DNA of 64,000 bases, taken from assembly GCF_015706575.1 (NCBI RefSeq), contig NW_024037049.1, forward strand, positions 7,840,852 to 7,904,851, written 5' to 3'. The notes below the pieces were generated by a model, which saw only the letters and a program-made list of their open reading frames with translations, did not search any database and had not been told where the DNA came from. This stretch comes from Patiria miniata. Its lineage: Eukaryota; Echinodermata; Asteroidea; Valvatida; Asterinidae. The position numbers were made by a program, and so were the translations under genes. Every line of letters starts with the position of its first letter. Position 1 is the first letter of the stretch. Of this stretch, positions 11,961 to 23,322 are shown piece by piece.

Positions 11961-14663
11961 ATTAAAAGTTAACTGACATGGAGGTTCAACTGACTAACAT
12001 TAAGTAATCTACTGTCATGTTAGAAGTCCCTCAAGTGCAGGCTGTAAAAGCCGTAGCTTGTTTGAGAAAGGTCTAATGTGAACTGGAGAGCATTACATCC
12101 AGTACATCAGGAGAAATTCCTGCGGAGTTGGGTGAAGGAAACCCAAGCTGTGCTGGAACAGAATATTGTTCTGCACGGAAGAACATCTGTACCTCCAACT
12201 GGTGAACCAAGGGAATGGTTATAGCCCTGGAAAACCAATCAATGGGGCCAACATGGAGTTAAGAAGAGGACCTTGTCGTCCTTCTGCTCCAGTTGATTCA
12301 GTACCCGAGGAACAAGAGGAAGATGACAGGAAGGTGTATACAAGTAGCCTGTCCGTCTTCATCACCATCGTATTCGTGTGCCATGTGCAGGGGTCAGGAA
12401 CCCTCAGGCATTAGCCTGGAAATCTGTGACTAGTTCATGAAACAAGTCAGATTGACATGTGGTTAGTTGTCCTTGCTTGGGAGGAGGACCGTTGAAAGCA
12501 AGAAGCTATGAGGAAAACCCCAATGGGGTATTTCTCAAGTGAGTGTACACAGTTGTGCAGGCTGCCTGCCCACCTGGTCGTCGATGTAAACTACAACCGT
12601 GTCAAAGTCACATCGAACCAGGATCATCTGGCACAACACCGAATATAGAAGTAACATCGCAGTTTCTCCGAGACTGCCAGCATCTCAAGTATGTTAATGG
12701 AATTTGAATGATGCTCACACAGGGCCTCACCAATCCGCCACTAGATGCGTGTGGTGGGCAGTTAACTGGCAGGGTAACATGTCCGTCATGACAGTTAATG
12801 AAGGCTGCAATCTGTGAGAGGCCCACCCTTGTGAGGTTGGCAACGTCAAACCACAGGAGGTGCTGCACAAGTCAGGTCATGGCCTGCACTGAATGCAGTG
12901 AGGACTGGGCCGATACAAACAAATAGGTGAATGCCACCAATCTTTGTTTCCACGTCGCAGTCATATCGCCTTTACTATCTGAGCAGAGGCGGAAAAAAGG
13001 CTGGATGGAGCCACCATGAAGTTGCAGCGAGAATCTTGGTTTGAAAACCGCGAAGTTCTCAGTGCTCTGGCCTGAAAATGAGTTGCAATTGTGTACCCTT
13101 CAGGCCATGGCTCGTTCCCCATGCTGATGTGTTAGACAGTCGACTAAATCTCATCAACATCTTCCCAAGGGAAATACAAGACGGGCGCAACACTGTGCTG
13201 GCCCGATGGTATTGATGTCAGCCTCAAAGTCTCTCTAACGTACTCCTACGAGACAGATGGGTGGAGGTTGTCATGAGTCAGGTAGGTCACTTATGGAAGT
13301 CATCAAAACAACTGAAGCCGAATCGAAATCGTTGTTACCAGTGAAGGCCTTATCCTATGTGGCATGGCGTACAGAAAATGTTGCTAGCACGGCCACACAA
13401 AAACATCTGGGCAAACTTCCAGAGGTATGCAGTTGAGAAAACAAACAACTGTTTGTTCTTCACCTGCGCTGGCCTGACTGTGGGGTTGATGGCTATCTGA
13501 GATTGACCATCCGAGTACATGTAGTCGACATCAACCAATATGGATGTAAACATCAATATCCACCGCAAAAGAAAAGATCTTTGTCCATTAAAAACTTAAA
13601 AGGTGGGACTCGAATCTTTGGCGGATGCCCCTTTGACGGGAGAAACAGTTCATCAAGCATGTTGCCCTGGCGGGCCAAGATTGCTAGGATCTGCACTCGT
13701 GTAAAATTATAGAGTACTGAGTGCAGACCGTGAAATTGACAGTGAAAATAGCGGTCAATACGTCCGCTTAAGACTGTCGAGTCAAGATTAAAACATTAAA
13801 CCTTATGTACTTCATAAGAATAAAGAGGGAGGCTGACCGCGTATCGCCGAGCCCACTTTAATTCTACTGCAAAGTGTATTCAAGCTTCTGCGAGTATTAT
13901 TTACAAAGAGCCGCTTGAATAATGGGGTCCCTCTACTGCTGGTAGCTTGTGCTTAGCTGCATCGAGGGAAGATGTGACAAAAAAGTACCGAATTTCGCTA
14001 ACGGAAAACTGTAATGATCACATTATTGCTTGAAGAGCAGCAGGCAGTTTGAATACAGGCACAATCTTTCGAATGTGGTCCACAACATGCCCACCCAGTC
14101 GCTTCATTGTGATGGCAGCTGCCATCTGATGAAGAACCGTAAAACATATCTGGAGGGACGAGTTGCACACGGCCACAGTCAGGTGTTGAACAATTCCCTC
14201 GGAGACAATGGACAGAGTACATACACAAGTAATGCACACATGTACCATGTACATGAAAATGAAAAATGTATAGTGCGCAATCATGTGTGGTATACATGAA
14301 CATGTACATGTATGAACATGTGTTTCTTCATTGTCGTACATGTACATGCGCCTCGTTGTGCTTGGGCCACGCAATCGTGATCAATGAATGACGACTATGA
14401 AGCATTCACTGCAGAAAAGGACTCCAGGAGCACGACTAACTGTGTGCGGTATGTCCCTTCATTCACTGGTCACCCAACCGTGACTGGTGGCTGGAGACTG
14501 TAAGGCGAGACCAACAACCGAGGGTTGTGGGGCGTGGCTCACCACTCCAGGGGGCCACTCATTAGGGCCCGCCTGGCGTCCTGCAGACATAGCCGATAGT
14601 GTAGGTAAAATCGACTGAAATGCCTGCAGGAAACAGACCTCGAGATCAAGTCCTCACGTCAGG

Positions 14664-15382
14664 AGCGTTTGCCCCGGTGGGACCGGTCAGAGGAACCGTC
14701 AGAATATGAAGAAGAACGGCGTGATCGGCGATCAGCTTTCTTCTTCTTGCTCTTCCTCTTTGAAGAACGGCCCCAGGGTGTGTCTGACTACAAGTCAGAA
14801 GACACCTGGGGCACCGGGACCCCCGAGCAACGGACAAAACCCGATGACGAGAGTGGTCTCTCAGAGCGAGATAGAACGGGGGCCGTCGGTCCGGGATCCC
14901 CCCGGGCCGGGTGACCGGCTCCGCATCGTACCCGGCCGCCAGTACCTCAGGCCCCGTGGGCCCACGGGGGCTGAGTGAGAGCTGGACGGACCGGTAGCCC
15001 GTGTAATAGCCCATCCCGACAACCAGTGGTGTTTGGCACTGTGTCGGGAGGACACGGGTGACTAGAGCCCACGCTTGCCCTGACGGCCCTTCTTAGGCTT
15101 TGCTCCGGCACAGGAGATATGTTTTGGAGGAACCTTGCCGGAGTGTGCCCTTAGTTTGGGTGTTCCGCCTGAGTTGACCGGAGAAGGTGACCGAGGTCCC
15201 CTTAACTGATCAGCGGAACTGCCAATGCCCCCAGCTGGCTGTGGCCGAGGGTGCTGGACGAGAGACTGCTGCCGCGGTAACGTCGTAGCGTTAACGGCAG
15301 AGTCCCCCGAGAACTCGATCCGTCCCGTGAGAGAGGAATTCCCCCCGGTTTGTGACAGATCGGCCCTCCCCAAACGCTTCAT
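14664..15382 (-). pseudogene. DIRS-A copy 1 Gag-like first ORF (fossil)
   Basis: The first ORF of the element starts MKRLGRADLSQTGGNSSLTG and ends in a very basic, Ser/Arg-rich tail (SKRKSKKKKADRRSRRSSS, then DRSHRGKRS). It lies just inside the 5' terminal repeat. A Gag-like protein with a basic tail is usual for DIRS elements. The same protein is recognisable at 58880-59735. The copy is broken. Confidence 0.65.
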
Positions 15383-15479
15383 ATTTATGAAATAAATAGA
15401 ACCAAGAAGATGATGAAAACTCTACAAACTGATGAACTTCTCTTAAGCGCAAAAAAGGGTAGTAAATAACGAGGAAAAC

Positions 15480-15741
15480 AGCGAACTATTTAACGCACGT
15501 CCTACCCGACCTGCCACTAAGAGAAAAGAGGACGCTCACGAGGCACGCATGCCGCGGGGTATTATGGGTAGGGCGCCAGAGGGCGCTATTGAATACAACT
15601 CTTAGCGGAAAATACCTGCCGGTAGGGGGAATATGAATAAGTAGTATTGCTCTACAGGTAAGTATTCGTTCGTAGACCCCAACCACACTTCTGTGTAGTA
15701 GAGTAGTATTGCTCTACAGGTAAGTAGAGTGAAGTAGACTT
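15480..15741. repeat. DIRS-A 5' inverted terminal repeat
   Basis: This is the reverse complement of 11578-11760, including CTTAGCGGAAAATACCTGCC and CGTAGACCCCAACCACACTT. It ends with TTGCTCTACAGGTAAGTAGAG, which pairs with the internal complementary region near 11895-11925. Confidence 0.8.
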
Positions 15742-16215
15742 TGTGCATTTTGTTTGTTTGAAGCAACAAACGTTCTCAAAATCTAAAGAAGGGTGATAAA
15801 CAAACCTGATGAAGTTTCAGCTCAGCTTCAGCTGTATTTTTCGAAAAAAAAATTCTAGGATCTTGATTTCAAATCAAAAGTTGCTAAACCATGTTTTGAA
15901 TTGGGCCTGAATTCAGCATCCGAGACAGGTTCGTAATGAGCTGAATGCAGCTATGCGGTGTCGCGCACTGATCCGACGAATTATAGAGTGTGCGCATGTG
16001 CGTCATGTCAACGCTTGCGTGCGCTTCACTGTATAAAAAAACAAGTCAGGTGTGTTTACAAACACAAATGCCCCGCAATCGTGTGACAGTTCCCATGACA
16101 TAACACCACTCTTTTAACATCAACTTACATGTACCTTGGTCACATGGAACGTTCATTGACAGCATTAGTGTCTTCTGTAGGTTTTATATGAATTAATCCC
16201 TAATCCCTATGATCA
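15742..16215. other. LRRC9 intron, nothing recognised
   Basis: Unique-looking sequence between the DIRS terminus and the tandem repeat. I see nothing to annotate. Confidence 0.5.
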
Positions 16216-16830
16216 TAGAATAAATACAAGATTTCTATTGTTTTAGCCACTGTGACCTTGACCCTTGACCTTTCCAATGCGATAGGCCTTTTGGATTACC
16301 AAGAATGATCCTCAAACCAAATTTGAAGTTCACATGTAAAGTATTTCTCAAGTTATCGCGCTGACAAAATTTCTTATGTTTTAGCCACTGTGACCTTGAC
16401 CCTTGGCCCCAAATGCAATAGGCTTCTTAGGATTGCCAAGGACAATCCACAAACTAAATTTAAAGTTCATATGTAAAGTATATCTCAAGTTATCGCGCTG
16501 ACAAAATTTCTTTTGTTTTAGCCACTGTGACCTTGACCCTTGACCTTTTGGCCCCAAATGCAAAAGGCTTCTTAGGATTGCCAAGGACATTCCACAAACC
16601 AAATTTGAAGTTCACATGTAAAGTATTTCTCAAGTTATCCCGCTGACAACATTTCTATTGTTTCAGCCACTGTGACCTTGACCCTTGACCTTTCGGCCCC
16701 AAATGCAATAGGCTTCTTAGGATTACCAGGAACAATACACAAACCAAATTTGAAGTTCATATGTAAAGTATTTCTCAAGTTATTGCGCTGACAAGATTTG
16801 TCCAGACACACACACACACACACAGTCGTT
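16216..16830. repeat. Tandem array of about 130-bp units containing GTGACCTTGACCCTTGACC
   Basis: At least four units begin with AGCCACTGTGACCTTGACCC and end with TCTCAAGTTATCGCGCTGAC. Each contains CCCCAAATGCAATAGGCTTC and an AAATTTGAAGTTCA-type segment. The last unit runs directly into a CA dinucleotide repeat at 16803-16822. A tandem core followed by a microsatellite tail is common in Helitron/Helentron-derived interspersed elements of marine invertebrates, but I see no diagnostic Helitron end. Confidence 0.88.
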
Positions 16831-17557
16831 TTTTGCTATGCTTCCGAGGATTGGCTTTGTGTTTTCCTTTGTCCCTGTAATATAACACTCTCCCATAGAC
16901 TAAGCACACAAACCTGCGTTCAAGGACAATAGGCACCTTCCTTCGAGGATCAATGGCCCCTTTGTGCTCCTTTTGTTGTCTGTCCTCAGGCGTAATGCCA
17001 TGCAGGAACACCCACACCCAACCCCCCCCCCCCCAACACACACACACACCCACCCACCCACGGAAGGACAAGGCGGAAACAGTATGCCCCTTCGGCTTCG
17101 CCGCAGGGCATAAAAACTGACGGAAGACGCATCGTTGGAAAGGCCTTCTTTCGTTGATTTCTTACAAAATGACAGGATACCAGAAAGAATAATTTCACAG
17201 GAAGTTTTAGACTCCTTGCTATCTTTCAACCAAGTATGTTTTTCAACAATAATTACGTCAGTCACTTTTTTGATAGCTGCAAATGATGGATTGTAGCTTT
17301 AAGCATGTGACAATACTTGACCCTAAGTGATACCATCCTTCCTATTAGCAGCATGAGAAAAGACCACAAGAACCTGGAATAAAGACTGGACTGGTACAAA
17401 ACACCTTCAAGTGCCTAAACATGGAAGTGAGAATGACCAGCATAATAAGTGTCTTTGCACTGGTACTGGGTTCAAACTCATTATAGGAGAGGGGCGTAGG
17501 GTGAAAATAACACTGATTAGAACAGATAAAGTATACATGTATTTCATTAAAACTTAC
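16831..17557. other. Intron with C-run and CA microsatellite
   Basis: At 17020-17063 there is a run of C followed by (CA)n and CCCA repeats. Otherwise I see nothing up to the exon at 17558-17628. Confidence 0.5.
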
Positions 17558-17628
17558 TCTGAAGGAAGAGATGTTATTTCCAGACAGGTTTAATGCTTCC
17601 AGGTTTCTGTTCACATCCAAACAATGTC
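17558..17628 (-). CDS. LRRC9: LRRC9 exon: LRR with LNLSGNNISSF
   Basis: Acceptor TTTTCAG precedes 17628 and donor GTAAGTTTT follows 17558. The exon is 71 bp and starts by completing a codon split after its first base. It reads (G)HCLDVNRNLEALNLSGNN ISSFR. This is one leucine-rich repeat with the LxxLxLSGNxI consensus, preceded by the cysteine-containing turn that LRRC9 has at this point. The phase fits the exon at 25994-26057 exactly. Confidence 0.92.
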
Positions 17629-18808
17629 CTGAAAATTTAATACAATTTTATTTTATTAGACACTCATTGAAGATTCTATTTGTTGGCTAAATGAATAAAA
17701 GTGAAGCTACCCTAATGCATGAAAACATCTGCTAAATGTCAAATATTTAGCTTCCACTGCCCGACATTTACAGCTTCAGGTATTGTTCTAGTTCCTCATT
17801 GAATTGATCCTTTCATCTTCAAATCCCATCCATATCTGCATATTTAGTCAGTTGTTGGCTTTATTTTGGGAAAATGTTTGTGAGACAAACACAAAGGTGA
17901 TGCTTGTGGATAATTTAAGATAAACTTCAATGATCATCCATTACATAGAGGAACACATCTAACCACACATATGAACCCTAATACATGATGAACAATTCCA
18001 CACTAATGGGTCCAAAAGTGTGACACTTGAGAAGACCTTTGAGTTTTGATAATCAAAGCAAGATCTTGGTCTCTCAATTTTTGCTATAAACATTGCAAGC
18101 TCCCAACAAATGAAACTGGCCAACAATTTATGAACAGTTCTTACAAAATAACGTAACAAACCTAAACTGCTGTTACACATTACACGCCATCTTGTTGAGC
18201 GAGAAGTGCAAAGCCTATACGGCATAGAATGGGATACATTTGGAATTCTATATGCTGTGTTGTACGTACTGAGCAGCTAATGACCTTTTAACAGACAGAT
18301 TTAAGTGACAGATTTAAGGTATCCTTGTCATTTAAAAAAATGCTTCATACCCGGTATTTTTGTTCGTATTCTTACCTTTTATTATGAAGTTAACAAAAAT
18401 TGTTTTGACACTTTGCAGTGCAGGTGTCGGTTAGGTGTTCTTATTCTAGGCCTGCATGCCATTTTTTTTTAAAATAGCAATGGTAGGTCACAAACTGTTT
18501 AGGGCCAATGCCCTTCTGTTTCAGAAAAGTATAAATTTCTGTTTCCAAAATCCTAAGTTCCAATTGATGCTGAAAAAGTCTGTTTCAAATATTTTCAATA
18601 CATATTACATGTATAGCGCATTTAAACAAACACCATGTACACTGAGACGAAATTGTCGTTTGGTTGGAATGGGGGAAAACTGCCCCCCAAAAATTGCTAT
18701 TTTATCAACGGCCGACCAATTTACAGACGTAGTATTTAACTTCACCACAGTCAAGTCATTAATACTGCACTCCCACCAACACACAAGTTAGAAACATGCA
18801 ATAGATAT
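17629..18808. other. LRRC9 intron, AT-rich, nothing recognised
   Basis: There are several short accidental frames but none shows a motif or domain. I found no repeat family shared with the rest of the window. Confidence 0.5.
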
Positions 18809-18810
18809 TG

Positions 18811-18983
18811 ATTTATTCGGGACGAATTAGAATAAATCTACTTTATCATTGATATGTAAATGAGACACGGTAGAGTGGTTAAGGGCGGGTAATTTGAATA
18901 GGGAGTGGCACAGGAATGTGTGTGTGGTTGGATTGAAGGTAGATCACTTCACGCTTGCGAGCAGTAACGACAACACACAATTT
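18811..18983 (+). repeat. Split direct repeat A1
   Basis: It contains AATAAATCTACTTTATCATT, GGTTAAGGGCGGGTAATTTG and CACTTCACGCTTGCGAGCAG. It matches 22022-22206 almost base for base, apart from a short insertion in the second copy after ATTTATTCGG. Confidence 0.92.
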
Positions 18984-20639
18984 TGTGGCGCTGTACTTCC
19001 ATTGCGTTATTTCAGCAAATGGGAGAGACGGCAGTTTTACTCTCCTAAAGTAAATTCGACATCTCATTTTAAGAAGTTACATTACACTCAAGGCTACTGA
19101 CAACAGAGCTCGCCTACATCGGCATCAATCAAGACAAGACAGTTGTCAATAGCAGAGGGACCGAGGATCGGAGAGCAGAAAGCAGAAAGCCAGTTTACGA
19201 AGCTAAGTTAAATTACAGTATTTTTAATTTGCAAAAATGTAGTTGCAGATGTTGAAATTCACAGAAATTTTTTTGAGAACGGAGAGAATTCTGGTTCCGA
19301 ACAAAGAGGGTTCTGGAGATTTACTTTCCCACCATGAATTGTGGGGACTTGTACTCTAGTTCTTTTGTTATAGGATGTAACCAGTCCCAGAAAATGGTCA
19401 ATTTCAGAAAACCCACACTCTACTTGTTCGAGACGAAATATAGGCCCTAGATTGAATCGATGTTCTGCCATATACAATTGTTGGAAACCCATAATAAAGC
19501 CGTTTATCATTAATCCTTTGTTAGTTTCAATTCATTGACAACAGGTGAATGTCGTTGGAAAAGGGAGTAGATAGCCCTGGCATCAATCAGTCAAAGTTGG
19601 TGATACGCCCATATTTCTTTGTTCCTTGACAACATGTATGATTCATGTTGAAGTTTGATCTGAAAATCTTAAATATCACCTTGTGAGCGTTTGACCAATC
19701 AGGTTTTCCTCAGTTTCACAGAAATTGTTTTTTCCAATTTGTTCCAATTCCTACTATCATATGTGTCTTTAAATTGTACCAAAATAGTACGACAGCTGGA
19801 AAAAGGGGCAATTGCAAGAACAAGGATAGTTGTCTTAGAAGACAGCTTGGGACACTCCAGTTTCCTTCAGAAAGTCATAGACTAGAGAGCACAGTGCTCA
19901 AACCAAAAGTGGTTGGTTCTAAAATGCGCAAAACGGGGTTGAAGTGGTGAGGAAGTTGGTTCAGAAGGTGAGAAATGCAGAATTATGCATACATGTCATG
20001 TATAGATGACTTGCTTAATGATGGTTTAGAGATTTGCCATCTTATTCCATCTTATAACAATTGCTTTTAGAAAGTCAGAGAGCACATGCTCAACTTAAGC
20101 GGAGAATGCACTTGGATTAGCAAAGTGTTTTGTCTAGTGCGAAAGCGGAGAAGTGTAGAAATACAAGATGTCTTTTAGACGATGATTGAGTTTGCCAGTT
20201 CCTTCAAAACCAGAAAGAAAATTTAGTTCTAGTAGGCTTGACTTGAGATTCGTAAGTCCAAAGATAATTAGAATCCTGTTTCACTGTATACATCTGTTTC
20301 TCAACAAAGTTCACTAGTCTTGTTCGGAGCAAAATTTCCTTCATTTTCAAAACTGTTCCACTGACGCTGGACGCACTGGCAGTACAAAAGGGATTCAATA
20401 GAATATTTGGGCATCGGTCAGATGGCGAGATGACCTGAAGCGCGACTCGGAGAGAATCGAAAGCAGTAAAATTGGCCTTAAGTTAACCCTCCTATGGAAA
20501 CATGCATTGTCAGCCTAGTTTATTACTTGGCTAAGTCTTGGCCAAGATAACCCCATTGGTTTAATATGAAAGCCACGAGTATCACCATACAAGAGTTTAG
20601 TGGTTTACGTGGCAAAAAAGTAAGGGTCAGAGTCCTTTC

Positions 20640-20760
20640 TGACAGAAGTATAAAACGAGATGCGTTCAGAACGCGAACAAGACAGTCTCAGCAGACTTGA
20701 ACCAAAATATGGTGATATCCTCAGCGGATGTTGGGTATTGTAAAAGTTACAATTGATATC
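20640..20760 (+). repeat. Internal repeat upstream of the recombinase
   Basis: GGTATAAAACGAGAT, GCGTTCAGAACGCGAACAAG and ATCCTCAGCGGATG-like phrases recur at 22569-22755 with an insertion. TATAAAA here could be a promoter element of the mobile unit, which is inference only. Confidence 0.6.
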
Positions 20761-20966
20761 CCCAGCGGATGATGATTCAGATTTGGCAAATAAGCTTTTC
20801 TTTTGTATTCAGAGAATAGTTGTAGCAATAAGCAGTGGGAAATTCGCTTTTAATTAAATGCACTTAATAAAGAAAGTGTTTAATAAGTTGACGTATGATT
20901 TTAATCTCGTTAAAGTAACAATCATTGTTTATTTCCTTTTTGGAAGCTCATCTTCAACAGCAATAA

Positions 20967-21500
20967 TTGGAGGCAGCGGATTCCTCAATCGGCCAAAAGT
21001 CAAGAGCTGGATATAGTCTCGCCAGTCAACTGCCTTCCATGCTACTCGAGTCACAAGCCCCATCAACAGTCTGGCAGTACAACTCATCCTTCACGAGATG
21101 GCAACAATGGGCAGAGTTGCACGGAATATCATCCCTACCCGCAGATCCTTACATGGTAGCCTTATACCTGATCCATATTGGAACTGTGCAACATCACCAT
21201 GCACCTACAGTCACAAACTCTCTAGCTGCCATGTCATGGGTTCATCTCATGGCTAGTTGGGACCATGATACAACCAAAGACCCTCTGGTGTCATACAACG
21301 CGCTAAAGGTCTGACAAGAACACTGGTTAAGCCAAAGAAGGATACAATTACACCAGATATTCTTTCTTATTTTACCCAAAATAGGGTAAAGACCGTTCAG
21401 TACACATCTTATTTCATATAAGAATCCTGGTCAAGGCCCTTATTTCATATGCCGGGTCTTATCGGCTCAGTGAGTTAGCTGCACTTTAATTGAAGTATTT
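20967..21500 (+). pseudogene. Tyrosine recombinase remnant (fossil)
   Basis: The first part reads SQAPSTVWQYNSSFTRWQQW, then GISSLPADPYMVALYLIHIG and TVTNSLAAMSWVHLMASW. This is the SAM-like core-binding domain of phage-integrase-type recombinases as found in metazoan DIRS/Ngaro/Crypton-type elements. Further on, the phrase YRLSELAAL, the surroundings of the first catalytic arginine, is legible. The later H-x-x-R and tyrosine boxes were not recognised. It is broken and incomplete. It lies between A1 and B1 of the repeat layout. Confidence 0.65.
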
Positions 21501-21942
21501 ACGTGTTATCTCATGCACTCGGCCAAGTGAATTCAGTTATTATTGCGAGCTAATTATTGTCAACATGTACAGTTGCAATGTTAGAATTGTATATCAAGTG
21601 AGTCAAAGTCTCCCCTTCAGATAAAGACCTTCTTTTGTGTTCAGAAACCGAAACAAATGTTAAAGAAGAGTATAAAGTGATTTCATAGAAGTATAAACCG
21701 ATGAAGTACTCGTGAGTTTGAGAGGGAAAGTTAGAGTTTTCCCAGAACAGCCCCATAATGCTGTTTGGGTCTTAGTGGCTATCAAAGCAGATATCCAACA
21801 GGCTGTTCAAGTGTCATGGACGCTATATCAGAGACAGCGAAGGATACTTTAATATATCCAAGAGAGTGATTGCAATATGATGTTAAATATCTAAATCCTT
21901 TTGGGGATTCAGTATTACAGACCCGTTCTTTATAGTTCATAC

Positions 21943-22020
21943 CGGTTGCTGCTGCAAGCACAAATACCAAAATCAGGATGATTTGATTGGTTATTGTGTA
22001 GAATGGTGTTTAAATGATAA
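21943..22020 (+). repeat. Split direct repeat B1
   Basis: CGGTTGCTGCTGCAAGCACA through TGGTGTTTAAATGATAA is repeated at 23245-23322 with about one difference. It lies immediately before A2. Confidence 0.93.
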
Positions 22021-22021
22021 A

Positions 22022-22206
22022 TATTTATTCGGTTGAGTACCGGGATGAATTAGAATAAATCTACTTTATCATTGATATGTAAATAAGACACGGTAGAGTG
22101 GTTAAGGGCGGGTAATTTGAATAGGGAGTGGCACAGGAATGTGTGCGTGGTTGGATTGAAGGTAGATCACTTCACGCTTGCGAGCAGCAACGACAACACA
22201 CAATTT
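22022..22206 (+). repeat. Split direct repeat A2
   Basis: Second copy of A1, sharing CACGGTAGAGTGGTTAAGGG and GGTAGATCACTTCACGCTTG. Confidence 0.92.
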
Positions 22207-22449
22207 TTAACACAGTTGTTAAGTCTGGTTGTAATTTCATAGTTGTTCTATGTCTCAAACAGTATTTATAAGAGACGAACATTGCCACCCTTGCCTGAAG
22301 GAGTTGTCTTGCATAGTTCAGTTGTACGTTTCCATTTTTCCAAATATGGTTTTGGTTTTTCGTATCTGGCAGTCAACACAGCAATGTTAAATGGGGTACA
22401 AATCCAGAAACAGCCATAATGTAATAGACGAGTGGTATCTTGCGATTAT

Positions 22450-23242
22450 TCAATTAAGAATAGTTAAAGGCTAAAGGCTCTGAAGCCTAAAGGATAGTTC
22501 TGTAAAGCTTAAAGGTTCAAATGAAATCCACAAGTGGCAATCAAGGTATGGTCAGAGTAGTCTCTGACGGAGGTATAAAACGAGATTTGCAGGTTGGCAG
22601 TAACATTCATAAAGATCAGATCTACTAGATGAGATGCTAGAATTGTACTAGCGATCTAATGCGTTCAGAACGCGAACAAGTCTGAATAGACTGGCACCAT
22701 AGTATGCGTGATTTATCCTCAACGGAAGGTATGGTATTTGGTATTGTACAAAACCAAAAAAGTTAGTTCTGAAAAGCTTGCCTCAATATAATATCAAATG
22801 TGATACGAATATTCAGAAATAACCATTACAATTGTAAAGAGGAGGGAAGTCTCAAGGTTAATTCTATTATTGATTACGCAAATATGCTAAATGAAAGGCT
22901 CTTACGCCTAAATGATAGACCCTAGTTCTGTAAATATTGTCTCTATCAAGACGTCTTTAAGGTTCAAATTATTGAATGACCGTAATTAAAACACTGTCGT
23001 ACCTCATCACAGCGATGAGACTAAACATAATATCAAATGGGGTGCGAATATTTAGAAATAATCATAACAATTGCAAAAACGAGTGTTGTCTCAGGTATAA
23101 TTCTGTATAATTAATTGATTACTTAAATGTGTCTATAATGAAAGGCTCTTACGCCTAGATAATAGATGATAGTTCTGTAAATACTATCAAGTCTTTAAAG
23201 GTTCGAATTATTGAAAGATGTAATTAAAACATTGGGTCGTAC
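22450..23242 (+). repeat. Tandem units of about 240 bp inside the right end
   Basis: GAAAGGCTCTTACGCCTA followed by AGTTCTGTAAATA and TTTAAGGTTC occurs at 22893 and 23140, with a more diverged copy near 22468. AATATCAAATG and GTGTTGTCTC-like segments alternate with it. At least two full units and one partial unit are present. Confidence 0.75.
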
Positions 23243-23244
23243 CC

Positions 23245-23322
23245 GGTTGCTGCTGCAAGCACAAATACCAAAATCAGGATGATTTGATTGGTTATTGTGA
23301 AGAATGGTGTTTAAATGATAAC
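23245..23322 (+). repeat. Split direct repeat B2
   Basis: Right-end copy of B1. It marks the right end of the element. Confidence 0.92.

Larger units (their letters stand above)
11563..15741 (-). mobile_element. DIRS retrotransposon, family A copy 1 (fossil)
   Basis: This tyrosine-recombinase retrotransposon is read on the minus strand. Inverted terminal repeats carrying AGTGTGGTTGGGGTCTACGA lie at 11578-11650 (plus sense) and about 15630-15695 (reversed). At the 3' side, next to the terminal repeat, a second segment (about 11830-11960) is complementary to both element ends, as the internal complementary region of DIRS elements is. A Gag-like first ORF lies at 14664-15382. The middle carries only weak RT/RNase H similarity near 12.5-12.6 kb. 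It is broken with many breaks, and the space left for a recombinase is too short. It looks old. Confidence 0.75.
18811..23322 (+). mobile_element. Tyrosine-recombinase element with split direct repeats (fossil)
   Basis: A left repeat A1 (18811-18983) recurs as A2 (22022-22206). A second repeat B1 (21943-22020), directly abutting A2, recurs as B2 (23245-23322) at the right end. The order A1, coding part, B1, A2, B2 is the split-direct-repeat layout of Ngaro-type tyrosine-recombinase retroelements. A recombinase remnant lies at 20967-21500. I do not recognise RT in the 2 kb between A1 and the recombinase. A2 to B2 holds tandem copies of a roughly 240-bp unit. Broken, several breaks; direct repeats are very similar, so the last activity may not be very ancient. 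Confidence 0.65.

Noticed and set aside
14646-15055. Overlapping plus- and minus-strand frames in the GC-rich part of DIRS-A
   Set aside because: Apart from the Gag-like frame shared with the second copy, these are shadows caused by GC-rich composition.
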